Assembly: GCA_035285595.1 (NCBI GenBank)
Contig: JAYKGV010000004.1
Location: 1 to 64,000 of the forward strand
Direction of reading: 5' to 3'
DNA from: VGJW01 sp035285595
GTDB lineage: Bacteria; Cyanobacteriota; Sericytochromatia; S15B-MN24; VGJW01
Length of the DNA: 64,000 nucleotides
Part shown: one piece after another, positions 43,885 through 53,070 of the stretch
How positions within the stretch are numbered: the stretch's first letter is position 1
How the letters are laid out: each line of letters opens with the position of its first letter
Made by a program: the position numbers and the translations under genes
Notes under the pieces: model-generated
Told to the model about the DNA's origin: nothing
The model's input: only the letters and a program-made list of their open reading frames with translations
The model's database searches: none

Positions 43885-45285
43885 ATGGCCGACCCAAATC
43901 CCCGCCTCTCGCCACGGGCCTTGCCTGCCGTGGGGCGGTTCCTGCAGGCGCAGGATCTGGCCGATGTGCGACATCGCTTCGGTGACGCCGCTGTGGTGGC
44001 AGCGGCTCGGTCTGTCCTTGAAGAAGCCCGTCAGGCCTTGCGGGCGGGCAGCCTGCCCCCGCGGGGCGAGGATTGGAATACCTTGGTGCGGTCCCACCTC
44101 GAAGGCGTGGCGGAGCCGGCCCTGCGTCGCGTGGTCAATGGCACGGGGGTGGTGCTCAACACCAACCTTGGGCGGGCTCCCCTGGCCGAGGAGGTGGTCC
44201 AGGAGGCCATATCGGCCGCCGCCGGCTACTGCAATCTCGAGTTCGACCTTGAAACCGGTCATCGCGGGGATCGTCATCTGGTGGTGGAGGAGCATCTCTG
44301 TGCCTTGACCGGGGCCGAGGCTGCTCTTGTCGTCAACAACAACGCGGCTGCCGTGCTGCTGGTCGTGGATGCCTTGGCCCGTGAGGGGGAGGTGGTGATG
44401 TCGCGTGGCGAATTGGTCGAGATCGGCGGATCCTTCCGGATTCCAGAGGTCATCGCGTCCTCCGGTGCCTTTCTTCGCGAGGTCGGTGCCACCAACCGCA
44501 CCCGCCTCGGGGACTACGCCGCCGCGCTGGGCGAACGGACGCGCCTCATCATGAAGTGCCATACCTCCAACTACCGAGTGGTCGGGTTCACCGGCGAAGT
44601 GTCGCGTACGGACCTGGTGGCGCTCGGTCGCAGTCGCGGCCTTCCCGTCGTCGAGGACCTCGGGTCGGGTTCGCTCGTTCCTCTTGCCCCCTTGGGCCTG
44701 CCCGATGAACCTACGGTACCAGCCGTGGTCGCCGCAGGTCTGGATCTGGTCACCTTCTCGGGCGATAAGCTGCTTGGGGGACCCCAGGCAGGCATGATCG
44801 TCGGGCGTCGGGAGCTGGTGGAGCGCTTGCGCAAGCGCCCGTTGCTGCGTGCGTTTCGCTGCGACAAGTTCACCTTGGCCTTGCTGGAAGCGACCTTGCG
44901 CCGCTACCGAATGGGGTATTCTCCCGTCCAGACGCTGCCCGCACTGAAATTGCTGGCCGCTTCGGCGGAGGCGCTCGAGCCCGTCGCGCGGGCGTTGGCC
45001 TCTGGTTTGGCCGCCGATGGCTGGCCGGCCGAGGCGGTGCCCTCCATGTCGATGCCGGGCGGCGGTGCCCTGCCTGCCACCGAGGTTCCCAGTTGGGCGG
45101 TACGTGTGAGCTGTCCCGCGGGGGGCCTTGGTGCCGACGACTTGGCTGCCGCCCTAAGGCGAGGTCATGTGCCGGTCGTGGGAAGAAGGCGCGACGGGGC
45201 GTTCTGGCTGGACGTGCGCAGCTTCTTGCCGGGTGACCTGGAGCGTGTGCGATCGGCCTTCGAAGCGCTCGGGGGCCGGATATGA
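43885..45285 (+). CDS. selA: L-seryl-tRNA(Sec) selenium transferase
   Basis: A 466-residue SelA, the family's usual length. This PLP enzyme converts Ser-tRNA(Sec) to Sec-tRNA(Sec) with selenophosphate. The PLP lysine is in FSGDKLLGGPQAG. Other signatures are VVNGTGVVLNTNLGRAP, VNNNAAAVLLVVDAL and MGYSPVQTLPALKLLA. TAGAAT lies 6 bases before the ATG, so the transcript may be leaderless; GGAG is also present immediately upstream. selB overlaps its end by ATGA. Together they show that the organism decodes UGA as selenocysteine. Confidence 0.96.
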   Translation: MADPNPRLSPRALPAVGRFLQAQDLADVRHRFGDAAVVAAARSVLEEARQALRAGSLPPRGEDWNTLVRSHLEGVAEPALRRVVNGTGVVLNTNLGRAPLAEEVVQEAISAAAGYCNLEFDLETGHRGDRHLVVEEHLCALTGAEAALVVNNNAAAVLLVVDALAREGEVVMSRGELVEIGGSFRIPEVIASSGAFLREVGATNRTRLGDYAAALGERTRLIMKCHTSNYRVVGFTGEVSRTDLVALGRSRGLPVVEDLGSGSLVPLAPLGLPDEPTVPAVVAAGLDLVTFSGDKLLGGPQAGMIVGRRELVERLRKRPLLRAFRCDKFTLALLEATLRRYRMGYSPVQTLPALKLLAASAEALEPVARALASGLAADGWPAEAVPSMSMPGGGALPATEVPSWAVRVSCPAGGLGADDLAAALRRGHVPVVGRRRDGAFWLDVRSFLPGDLERVRSAFEALGGRI

Positions 45286-47141
45286 CCGCAAACCGTGTCC
45301 CGATTGTGATCGGGACGGCGGGCCACGTGGATCATGGCAAGACCTCCCTGGTTCGCCAGCTGACGGGTGTGGATACCGATCGTCTGATCGAGGAGCAACG
45401 CCGAGGCCTTACGATCGATCTGGGATTCGCGGCGATGACGTTGCCTTCAGGGCGGGTGGCCAGCGTGGTCGATGTCCCGGGCCACGAGCGCTTTCTCAAG
45501 AACATGCTGGCCGGGGTGGGCGGCATGGATCTGGTGTTGCTGGTGGTCGCCGCCGACGATGGGGTCATGCCGCAGACCCGGGAGCATCTCCTCATTCTGG
45601 AGTTGTTGGGTCTGCCCGCCGGTCTTATCGTGATGACCAAGACGGATCTCGCAGGGGAAGATTTACGGGAATTGGCCGAGGGGGACATCCGGGAGGGCCT
45701 GCGCGGCACTTCGTGGGCCGAGGCGCCGTTGTTTCCGGTGTCTAATGTGACAGGTGAGGGATTGGAGCCGTTGATCCGCGAGATGGACGAGCGGACCGGC
45801 GCACGAGTATCGCGCCCCGCTGGCGGCTCCGTACGCCTCGCGGTGGATCGCGTCTTCGTGCGACAAGGCTTCGGGACGGTGGTCACCGGGACGTTGACCT
45901 CGGGCACGCTGCGCGAGGGAGCCGCGCTCGTTCTCGAACCCGGCGGTCATCGTGTCCGCGTCAGGGGCTTGCAGGTCCACGGTGAAGCGCTGTCCGAAGT
46001 TCCTGCGGGTCATCGTGTGGCGGTCAACCTGGCGACCACGGGCACCCCTGAGGTCGTGCGCGGCCATTGGTTGCTTGCGCCCGACACCTTGGTTTCCTCC
46101 GAGGTCCTGGATGTCCACATGCTGGCGGCAGCGCACGATGTACGGCACGGCGAGCGCGTGCGTCTCCATCACGGCACGCGCGAGGTGTTCGGCCGCGTGG
46201 CCCTCGCGGAGGGCACACGCTTGCCTGCAGGGGCTGCGGGGCTGGGGCAGCTGCTGCTCGAGCAACCCCTCTGGGCGGATTTCGGCGACAGGCTGGTCCT
46301 GAGACATTACGATCCCGGTTACGTGGTGGGTGGAGCCCGGGTCGTGGCGCCTGCCGGGCAGCGCCTGCGTCGGCGAGACCAGCAGGGCTGGGCACGGCTG
46401 GCTGCCGCCGCGGACGGCCGCTGGCACGACCGGCTGGCGATCGTGCTCGTCGACCGTGGGTGGACTCCTTTGTCGGTGGAGGAGGCGCGGGCCATGGTAC
46501 CTGCTGACCACAGGTCCGGAATTCCGGCCGACCTCGAGGCGAAGGACCTCTGGTTGTCCACCGCGCATGGTGGTCTTCATCCCGGACGGCTGGACGAGCT
46601 GGATGGCCTCTTGCGAAAGCTGCTTGCCGAGTTGCCCGCGCATCGTCGGCTGATCCGGCGCGAGGAGTTGCAAGGCAGGGTCCGTGTGCAGGCTTCTGTC
46701 CTGGGAGAGATGTTGGCTCGTCTCCCGGACTGGGAGGTGCGCGGCCGCTGGATCGTCCCGTCTGGCACGGAACGGCGGGTGCCCGACGAGGTGACGGTCG
46801 CTTGGGAGCGCATTCAGGCCCTTGCGGTGCCCTATCGTGGTCTACTCGACCGCGGGGAGGCACAGCGCGAGGCGCCCCCGATTGTTGCGGACCTGCTCGA
46901 CGAGGCCTTGGCCCTGGGGGATTGGTTGGACCTCGGGCAAGATATCCTGGTGCATCGAACGGAATGGGAGGCCTGGCAGGCAAGGGTTCGAGAGGTTCTA
47001 GCGGGTCAAGGCGGTACCTCTACGGCCGCGATTCGCGAAGCTCTCGGGCTCACCCGCCGATTCATCGTTCCCCTGCTCGAGGCGATGGATGCCCGTGGAC
47101 TGACCAGGCGGAACGGAGAGTCGCGTCAGTGGGTGGAATGA
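45282..47141 (+). CDS. selB: Selenocysteine-specific elongation factor
   Basis: A 619-residue SelB. The GTPase domain has G1 GHVDHGKTS, G3 DVPGHERF and G4 TKTDL. EF-Tu-like beta domains (RVFVRQGFGTVVTGTL) follow, and then winged-helix repeats from about residue 370 that read the SECIS hairpin in the mRNA. SelB delivers Sec-tRNA(Sec) to UGA codons. ATGA overlap with selA and with the downstream methyltransferase gene shows a three-gene coupled unit. A SECIS-bearing target is present at 53 kb. Confidence 0.96.
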   Translation: MTANRVPIVIGTAGHVDHGKTSLVRQLTGVDTDRLIEEQRRGLTIDLGFAAMTLPSGRVASVVDVPGHERFLKNMLAGVGGMDLVLLVVAADDGVMPQTREHLLILELLGLPAGLIVMTKTDLAGEDLRELAEGDIREGLRGTSWAEAPLFPVSNVTGEGLEPLIREMDERTGARVSRPAGGSVRLAVDRVFVRQGFGTVVTGTLTSGTLREGAALVLEPGGHRVRVRGLQVHGEALSEVPAGHRVAVNLATTGTPEVVRGHWLLAPDTLVSSEVLDVHMLAAAHDVRHGERVRLHHGTREVFGRVALAEGTRLPAGAAGLGQLLLEQPLWADFGDRLVLRHYDPGYVVGGARVVAPAGQRLRRRDQQGWARLAAAADGRWHDRLAIVLVDRGWTPLSVEEARAMVPADHRSGIPADLEAKDLWLSTAHGGLHPGRLDELDGLLRKLLAELPAHRRLIRREELQGRVRVQASVLGEMLARLPDWEVRGRWIVPSGTERRVPDEVTVAWERIQALAVPYRGLLDRGEAQREAPPIVADLLDEALALGDWLDLGQDILVHRTEWEAWQARVREVLAGQGGTSTAAIREALGLTRRFIVPLLEAMDARGLTRRNGESRQWVE

Positions 47142-47851
47142 GGGATCGGGTCGTCCTCGTTCGACCGACCTTGCCGGACAACGTGGGCATGGTGGCGCGT
47201 GCCATGGCGGCGTGGGGTTGGTCGGACCTTGTGCTCGTGGGGGGTGTCGCGCCCCTGCACCCGTTGGCCTTGGCGGCTGCGCCAGGCGGGGAGGACGTGT
47301 TGCGGGCGGCCCGAGTCGTCGCGACCCTGCCCGAGGCTCTGGAGGGAACGGGGCGTGCCTTCGGGACGACGGCCAAGATCCTGCACCGACCGGCAGGTGT
47401 GACCCTGGATCCACGCGAGGCCCTCGCCATGCCCGAAGGCGAGAACCCTACCGCCTGGGTTTTCGGGTCCGAACGAACGGGCTTGTCGGTGGAAGAGCGG
47501 GAGTGCGTGGCGTGGCTCGTCCGTTTGCCGGCACCAGGTCCCAGCCTGAATCTGGCCCAGGCCGTTACTGCGTTACTGACCCTCGTGACGATGCATCGGG
47601 ACATCCCGGACCAATTGAACCCAGCGGGACGGACCGACCGACCAAGTCACTCACCTTGGGTCGACGAAGCCACACGTGCGGCACTGGTGGCCGCACTGAG
47701 GGCCTACCTGGGATGTTCGCCCGTCGACGCCCGAGCCAAGGTCATGCTGCTGAGCCGCATGTTGGATCGCCTGCCGTTGGCTCCGGACGAACGCGGACTG
47801 GCTGCGGCTCTGGTGGGCCGAGCCCGTCGCATCTCCCTGAATGAACCCTGA
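47138..47851 (+). CDS. SpoU-family tRNA/rRNA 2'-O-methyltransferase (TrmJ/TrmL-like)
   Basis: A 237-residue SPOUT methyltransferase. The three SpoU motifs are visible as LPDNVGMVARAM, WVFGSERTGLS and PSLNLAQAVTAL, which form the knotted SAM site. Such enzymes methylate the 2'-OH of tRNA position 32/34 (TrmJ, TrmL) or of rRNA; the target cannot be chosen from sequence. It is coupled to selB by ATGA overlap, which hints at a link to tRNA maturation, but this may be chance operon placement. Confidence 0.85.
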   Translation: MRDRVVLVRPTLPDNVGMVARAMAAWGWSDLVLVGGVAPLHPLALAAAPGGEDVLRAARVVATLPEALEGTGRAFGTTAKILHRPAGVTLDPREALAMPEGENPTAWVFGSERTGLSVEERECVAWLVRLPAPGPSLNLAQAVTALLTLVTMHRDIPDQLNPAGRTDRPSHSPWVDEATRAALVAALRAYLGCSPVDARAKVMLLSRMLDRLPLAPDERGLAAALVGRARRISLNEP

Positions 47852-47875
47852 GCCAGAGGTGGATATTCGACGCGG

Positions 47876-48058
47876 TCAGTACCAATGATAGGTCAGCGTC
47901 TGACGCAGCTCGCGAACGGGTCTGGCCTCTTCGGCGGGCAGAAACTCCTCCTCGGCGCACGTCGTCTGTGGGGCCTCGTCAAATCCGGCCCGGGCCAGCA
48001 TGGCGGGGGCGAGGAGCGTATCGATCTCGGCGGGGGTCGGCATCATCACGGGGGACAT
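47876..48058 (-). CDS. Small acidic hypothetical protein
   Basis: A 60-residue acidic protein (FDEAPQTTCAEEEFLPAEEA) ending RQTLTYHWY, without a signal peptide. It is supported by a strong GGAGGTTCAGCC site before the ATG and by a promoter just upstream. It converges with the SpoU methyltransferase gene. Unknown family. Confidence 0.65.
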   Translation of the reverse strand: MSPVMMPTPAEIDTLLAPAMLARAGFDEAPQTTCAEEEFLPAEEARPVRELRQTLTYHWY

Positions 48059-48091
48059 GGCTGAACCTCCAGAAAAAGAACAGGCAACACC

Positions 48092-48120
48092 ATCTTAACA
48101 CTTGCTTTGCACGAAGCAAG
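48092..48120 (-). promoter_or_regulatory. Promoter with overlapping inverted repeat
   Basis: On the minus strand TTGCTT (48119-48114) and TAAGAT (48097-48092) are spaced by 16 bases upstream of the 60-residue gene. The -35 lies inside a perfect inverted repeat, CTTGCTT-TGCACG-AAGCAAG at 48101-48120. The repeat may be the queF terminator hairpin, an operator, or both. Confidence 0.55.
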
Positions 48121-48137
48121 CGCCTCCGAACCGAGAT

Positions 48138-48557
48138 TTACCCCGAGGTGGTGGTCAGCAAGGCACGATCGCCGTGGTGGGCGGTGACCACCGTGCGAAT
48201 TCCGCCCCGCACGGCGAAGTCCCCCACCACCTGCATGGCGCGAGGCGCCACGGTGGCCACGAGATCGTCAAGAATCCGGTTGGTCACGTCCTCGTGGAAA
48301 GCGCCCGTGTTTCGGTAGCTGGCCATGTAGAGCTTCAGGGACTTGAGCTCGACGCACGTACGGTCCGGTACATAGGTGATGGTGAAGGTGGCGAAATCCG
48401 GTTGGCTCGTGATCGGGCAAATGCAGGTGAACTCGGGACAGTCGAACCGGATGGCGTAATCTCGACCGGGACGAGGATTTTCGAAGCGTTCGAGGATGGA
48501 GACTGAAGGGGAGGGGGGCGTGGGGACCTGTTGGCCCAGGGCGGAGAGCTGTGTCAT
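48138..48557 (-). CDS. queF: NADPH-dependent 7-cyano-7-deazaguanine (preQ0) reductase
   Basis: A 139-residue short-type QueF (unimodular tunnelling fold), which reduces preQ0 to preQ1 in queuosine synthesis. The catalytic Cys is in EFTCICPITSQPDF and the family motif ELKSLKLYMASYRN is followed by AFHEDVTN. An alternative ATG at 48575 (after GAGGCCACC) would add six residues. It lies 25 bases after the GT-B gene and probably shares its transcript. With queG at 17.6 kb it indicates a queuosine pathway. Confidence 0.93.
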   Translation of the reverse strand: MTQLSALGQQVPTPPSPSVSILERFENPRPGRDYAIRFDCPEFTCICPITSQPDFATFTITYVPDRTCVELKSLKLYMASYRNTGAFHEDVTNRILDDLVATVAPRAMQVVGDFAVRGGIRTVVTAHHGDRALLTTTSG

Positions 48558-48582
48558 GCCTGCATGATCCCACATGGTGGCC

Positions 48583-49767
48583 TCAATCGGGAGGGCGCGG
48601 GCCCGTGACCTGTTCCAGCAGGAACTCGGCGGCAGCCAGGAGACGAGCCAGCGCACCCCCGTCCATCCGGACAAGATAGTCGCGAAGGTGCCTCGGGTCG
48701 GGATCCCCCGCCAGAAGCCGATCGAGGTGTTCTTCCAGGACCGGTCCGAGATAAGCGAGGGGATCTCGCAGCACGACGTGCCCGGTCGCGTGCATGAAGT
48801 CGGGCGCGTAGGGGGCATCGGGTGGCACCACGGCCACGGTCGGTATGCCCAGAGACGCCGCTTGCAGGCCCAGCGTATGGCCACCCGTGAGCACCAGGCT
48901 GCTGCCCAGCAACCAGGTGCCCATCGGCAGGCGCGCCAGCGTCCGTGTCCCGAGCACGGGCGGGGCCTGAGGCAGCGTGCCGGTCGCAGCTTCACGGAAC
49001 AGGCGGGCAACCGTCGCGTCCTCTCCTGGCGTTGGCCAGACCACCGGCTGAAGGCCGCGAGAGTGCAACACGGCCAGAAGGGTGCTTGTCATGGTTTGCA
49101 GCCGGGACTCGGGCCACCAATGCGGCTTCAAGCCGAGATGAACCAGCGCCGTGCGGGTTCTTGGCGGAAGACCGAGTACCCTATTGACGGCCTGTGACGC
49201 CCGGAATCTCAACTCACGCTGCCGCGCCGGCAGGCCATCGCCGACCGGGTCCACGGCCGCAAGCAGCTCCTCAAGCGCCGGGGAGCCGGTCACCACGGCG
49301 CGACAGCCTGCAGGCAGCGCCTCCCTGAAACCCTCTCCCCAGATGGCCAAGGCATCCCATCCCAGGTCCTGGATGGGGTCCGGCGAGTCTTTCCCTCCGC
49401 TCTCGAGCGCGTGGTCGGGATCCGGCGCGGGGCGGGCAAGGGGGTGGAACGCACCTCGCTGCACCGCCAGAACCAGAGCGCCTCTGGCCCTTTCCCTGAC
49501 CACCTGAGTCATGGCCCAGTCGGGCAACGGATGACCCGGGTCGGCGTGCACGAGCAAAAGGTCAGGCCTTGGACCCGCAGCCCGCAGGAAGGCCGAGCGC
49601 AGCAACGGGACCGGACCCGACCGAATGCCTCGGCGCTTACCCCAGCGACGCAGGCTGACGATTTCGGGTCGGGTCCGCTCGGGCGACAGGCCGCGCAGGA
49701 TCGGGAGCAGCACCGCATCGGCGGCGGCGTCATGGCAGATGGCCTGCACGGTGGCCCGGGGCAGCAT
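48583..49767 (-). CDS. GT-B-fold glycosyltransferase-like protein
   Basis: A 394-residue protein that resembles GT-B glycosyltransferases or UDP-sugar 2-epimerase-like enzymes. The C-terminal domain has LVLTGGHTLGLQAASLGIPT, the usual nucleotide-sugar binding pattern, and a Rossmann-like N-terminus (LLLVHADPGHPLPD). No donor or acceptor can be assigned, and the closest pathway is unknown. The ATG at 49767 is chosen; a longer start is possible but lacks support. It is upstream of queF on the same strand. Confidence 0.6.
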   Translation of the reverse strand: MLPRATVQAICHDAAADAVLLPILRGLSPERTRPEIVSLRRWGKRRGIRSGPVPLLRSAFLRAAGPRPDLLLVHADPGHPLPDWAMTQVVRERARGALVLAVQRGAFHPLARPAPDPDHALESGGKDSPDPIQDLGWDALAIWGEGFREALPAGCRAVVTGSPALEELLAAVDPVGDGLPARQRELRFRASQAVNRVLGLPPRTRTALVHLGLKPHWWPESRLQTMTSTLLAVLHSRGLQPVVWPTPGEDATVARLFREAATGTLPQAPPVLGTRTLARLPMGTWLLGSSLVLTGGHTLGLQAASLGIPTVAVVPPDAPYAPDFMHATGHVVLRDPLAYLGPVLEEHLDRLLAGDPDPRHLRDYLVRMDGGALARLLAAAEFLLEQVTGPRPPD

Positions 49768-49827
49768 GGTTCCAGAATCCCACGAATCCCGCTGCCGCCG
49801 CAGTGTCGGCTGCACGCCCGAAAGGCG

Positions 49828-50742
49828 TCAACCCGCCGGGGTCGGCCCTCGCAGGATCAGCAGCGGGGCGGGCGCGTGGCGAATCAGGTGGTCGGCCACG
49901 CTTCCCAGGAAGGCCCGGGCCACGAGGGAGCGAGCGTGGGTGGCCAGCACCACCAAGCCTGGCCGTCGGGTCCTGACCCAGTCGGCGAGAGTGGTCGAGG
50001 CAGGTCCCATGAGCAGGTGCGTGGCAACCTTGCCGCCCAGCAGGGTAGCGGCGTGAGTCAACAGGGCCCTGGCGGATGCGGCCTCGAGGGTGGCCATGGC
50101 TTCCCAGTCGACCAGAGGACCTCCCATGGCCTGACCTGCCGGAAGGATCGGCGGGGGGTGCAGGGCGGTCACCACTTCAAGCGGATGATCGTCGAGGACC
50201 AGCAGTTTTCGGCTGGCAGGAATGAGCAGGTCTGCCATGGCTTCACTGTCCACCAGGTATGCCACGCATCCCTTGGGCTCCGGAGGCGGGGCTCGATCTG
50301 GGATGAGCAACACCGGGCAGGACGCGTGGCGGATGAGGTGGTCGGCCACGCTACCCAGAAGAACCCTCGAAACCCCTCCCCGACCGTGGGTTCCCAGCAC
50401 CACGAGGTCTGGCCCGTGGTGAGCGAGCCAGTCCTGCAGACGGGTCGCCGGATCACCGTGCAAGAGATGGCCGACCGGCGGACCCGCGTCTCCTGCACCG
50501 TGGGCCGAAAGGCGTGCGAGGGCAAGATCCAGCTGGATGCGGCCTTCCTCTTCTGCGGCCTGGACGAGGTCGGCTTCAGGGAGATACGGGGTGCCCAGCG
50601 CCACCGTCATGCCGACGGATTGCACAGGCGGGACGACCACCAGTACGTGATCGCGACGCCCGGGTTGTTTCAGCCACGGTGGAGCCTCGGCGAGGGCCCT
50701 GTCGGCCGTGGAACTGCCGTCCGCGCACCAAGCGATGTCCAT
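49828..50742 (-). CDS. Tandem universal stress protein
   Basis: A 304-residue protein with two Usp domains. The first (residues about 1-150) has the complete ATP-binding motif GTHGRGGVSRVLLGSVADHL. The second (about 158-304) has the related VVLATHARSLVARAFLGSVA, in which the first glycines are replaced, so only the first half is predicted to bind ATP. Usp proteins help survival under stress by unclear mechanisms. The start ATG at 50742 diverges from the RibD-like gene. Confidence 0.88.
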   Translation of the reverse strand: MDIAWCADGSSTADRALAEAPPWLKQPGRRDHVLVVVPPVQSVGMTVALGTPYLPEADLVQAAEEEGRIQLDLALARLSAHGAGDAGPPVGHLLHGDPATRLQDWLAHHGPDLVVLGTHGRGGVSRVLLGSVADHLIRHASCPVLLIPDRAPPPEPKGCVAYLVDSEAMADLLIPASRKLLVLDDHPLEVVTALHPPPILPAGQAMGGPLVDWEAMATLEAASARALLTHAATLLGGKVATHLLMGPASTTLADWVRTRRPGLVVLATHARSLVARAFLGSVADHLIRHAPAPLLILRGPTPAG

Positions 50743-50800
50743 GCCGGCAAGGTTAGCACAGTGGTCTGCGGGGTAACTTCAAGCGGGGGGAACGCAGAGT

Positions 50801-51937
50801 TTGGCCAATGCGACGGAACCTGAGGGACGAGGCCTCGAGGCCAGTCTGACGCGTGCGATGGAGCGCGCCCTTGAACTGGCTGCGCTGGGCCGAGGATGGA
50901 CCTCGCCTGCGCCGCTGTCGGGTGCGGTGGTCCTACGTGAGGGGGAGTCGGTCGCCGAAGGATTCGCGCAGGATGCCGGAGGTCGGCACGCCCTCTTCCA
51001 CGCCCTCGCAGCTGCCGGCGACTTGGCTCGCGGAGCCTCGCTGGTTCTGACGACGGAGCCGGGTGGCCCTCCCCAGGCCGTGGTCGAGGCGGTGCTGGCG
51101 GCCCGTGTCGCCAGAGTCGTGGTCGGCGCTCCCGACCCTAATCCTGCGAGCCGGGGTCAGGTACTCGATGCCTTGTCCCGAGCTGGGGTGCGCTTTGGCG
51201 AGGCTCCCCTGCAGCAGGCGGCACGCCGCCTGAACGAGGCTTACGAGGTCTTTTTCCGGACGCGTCGTCCGTTCGTGACCGTCTTCTCCGTGATGAGCCT
51301 AGATGGCAAGACCGCCACCAGTATTGGTGAGCGTCCCCGTGCCCCCTCCGAACTGCTCGACGATCTCAGGGCAGACCACGACGCAGTCCTTCTGGGCGTT
51401 CAGGAACTAGTCTCCGAGGACGTCTGGCCCGTCACGGCTCGTGGCCGCGGTCGAAACCCGCTCCGGGTCATCGTCGACGGGATGGCTCGGACTCCCCTCG
51501 GTGCCCGGGTGCTGGCACGGAGCGGCAGTACGGGGATGCGTTCCCAGACCCTGCTGGTCACCACGCCCTATGCCCCCCGCGAACGGGTGGATGCCCTGCG
51601 GGAAGCGGGTGCTGAAGTCCTCGTGCTACCTGCCACGGGGGACCCTCTGGCTGTGAATATGGATCTTGATCGCCTACTGGTGCAGCTTGGTCGCCGCGAC
51701 GTGGCGTCCGTGTTGCTCGAGGCCGGGGGAACACTGGCTGATGCGGCGTTCGAAGCAGGGATCGTCGATCGGCTGGTGGTTTTCCTGCACCCCGCCCTGC
51801 TCGGCGGGACCTCTTCGCCGTCCTTGGTCGGTGGGGTGGGTCATGCCTTCTTGGAGTCGGCGCCAAGGCTCGAGGAGCTCGAGGTTCGTCCCGTGGGCGA
51901 AGGACTCGTTATTACCGGTCGAGTCGCCAAAGGGTAG
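50801..51937 (+). CDS. RibD-like protein with degenerate deaminase domain
   Basis: A 378-residue protein with the two-domain layout of RibD (diaminohydroxyphosphoribosylaminopyrimidine deaminase plus 5-amino-6-ribosylaminouracil reductase, riboflavin synthesis). The reductase half (about 156-378) is well kept: FVTVFSVMSLDGKTA, DAVLLGVQELVSEDVWPV, VLLEAGGTLADAAFEAG. In the deaminase half the zinc signature HAE is HAL (63-65), the EPC is EPG (86-88), and the second Cys of the PPC motif is missing along with about six residues. Zinc cannot bind normally, so a separate deaminase should exist. It starts at a TTG, with GGGGGG upstream. Confidence 0.85.
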   Translation: MANATEPEGRGLEASLTRAMERALELAALGRGWTSPAPLSGAVVLREGESVAEGFAQDAGGRHALFHALAAAGDLARGASLVLTTEPGGPPQAVVEAVLAARVARVVVGAPDPNPASRGQVLDALSRAGVRFGEAPLQQAARRLNEAYEVFFRTRRPFVTVFSVMSLDGKTATSIGERPRAPSELLDDLRADHDAVLLGVQELVSEDVWPVTARGRGRNPLRVIVDGMARTPLGARVLARSGSTGMRSQTLLVTTPYAPRERVDALREAGAEVLVLPATGDPLAVNMDLDRLLVQLGRRDVASVLLEAGGTLADAAFEAGIVDRLVVFLHPALLGGTSSPSLVGGVGHAFLESAPRLEELEVRPVGEGLVITGRVAKG

Positions 51938-51954
51938 AAGTCGCGCGCCCGGGC

Positions 51955-52998
51955 TCACGAACCGGAGGCAGCTGCCGTCGACACCAAGGTGCGGCCTGCC
52001 GCCGCAGCTGCGGCAGGCAGTTCCTGCATCAGTCGCGCGAACGCCTCAAGGTCCATCGACTGCGAGCCGTCACTGAGCGCCCGTCCTGGGAAAGGGTGCA
52101 CTTCCAGGAGCAGGCCATCGGCTCCTGCAGTCAGGGCGGCCTTGGCCATCGCCGGTACGAGGGACCGTCTGCCCGTACCATGGGATGGGTCGGCTACGAC
52201 AGGAAGGTGAGACAACTCGTGCAAGGCTGGAATAGCGGCAAGATCCAGCATGTTGCGGGTGTAGTCCTCGAAGGAACGGACGCCACGCTCGCAAAGAATG
52301 ACCCGTGCGTTACCCTCGGCAAGAATGTACTCGGCAGCGAGCAGCAGCTCCTTCAGCGTCGCGGAAAGGCCCCGCTTGAGCAGGACGGGACGGGTGCTGC
52401 GGCCGGCCCGACGCAGCAAGGGGTAGTGTTGCATGTTGCGGGCCCCAATCTGTACGAGGTCGGCCACTTCTTCGACGGCATCGAACGAGGCCAGATCGAC
52501 CGCTTCGGTGACGATGGCGAGGCCGGTCTCCCGTCGCGCCAAATCAAGCATGGCCAAGCCCCGGCCGCCCAGACCCTGAAAGCTGTACGGGCTCGTCCTC
52601 GGCTTGAAGGCTCCCCCCCTGAGCACCATTCCCCCCGCAGCCCGAACCGCGCGTGCGGTCTCGAGGACCTGATCCTCGTCTTCGACGGCGCATGGACCAG
52701 CCATGACCACCACTCCCTCCCCACCGAAGACGACTCCGGGTGCGACGGCGACCCGGGTCGTTCCCGAACCCAGCGCGCGGCTGGCAAGAGGGTGGGGCGA
52801 GGACACGCGCACGATATCGAGGACACCCGGCAGGCTGGCCAGCCGCCCTGAGGGCTGGCCGTCCGGACCACCCCAGAGCCCCACGGCGACCCGCTCGCCT
52901 TGAGTCACCTCGCGGGCTTCGTAGCCGAGGGCCCGCGCGTGGGCGATGACCTCTCCGATCTCGGAGGGTGTGGCGTGCGAACGCATAACGACAAACAT
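51955..52998 (-). CDS. aroF: 3-deoxy-7-phosphoheptulonate (DAHP) synthase, AroF type
   Basis: A 347-residue type I-beta DAHP synthase, the first step of the shikimate pathway. An N-terminal ferredoxin-like regulatory domain (about 1-70) is followed by the TIM barrel, with MAGPCAVEDEDQ, RGGAFKPRTSPYSFQGL and the metal-binding ADPSHGTGRRSL. The start ATG at 52998 lies divergent from the seleno-peroxiredoxin gene, about 70 bases away. It converges with the RibD-like gene. Confidence 0.94.
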   Translation of the reverse strand: MFVVMRSHATPSEIGEVIAHARALGYEAREVTQGERVAVGLWGGPDGQPSGRLASLPGVLDIVRVSSPHPLASRALGSGTTRVAVAPGVVFGGEGVVVMAGPCAVEDEDQVLETARAVRAAGGMVLRGGAFKPRTSPYSFQGLGGRGLAMLDLARRETGLAIVTEAVDLASFDAVEEVADLVQIGARNMQHYPLLRRAGRSTRPVLLKRGLSATLKELLLAAEYILAEGNARVILCERGVRSFEDYTRNMLDLAAIPALHELSHLPVVADPSHGTGRRSLVPAMAKAALTAGADGLLLEVHPFPGRALSDGSQSMDLEAFARLMQELPAAAAAAGRTLVSTAAASGS

Positions 52999-53070
52999 GA
53001 GGTGCCCGTCAGTCTAGCCCCCCGTGGCCCGCAGGGCAAACGCCGCAAAGGCGCGGGGACGGTGTTTGGT

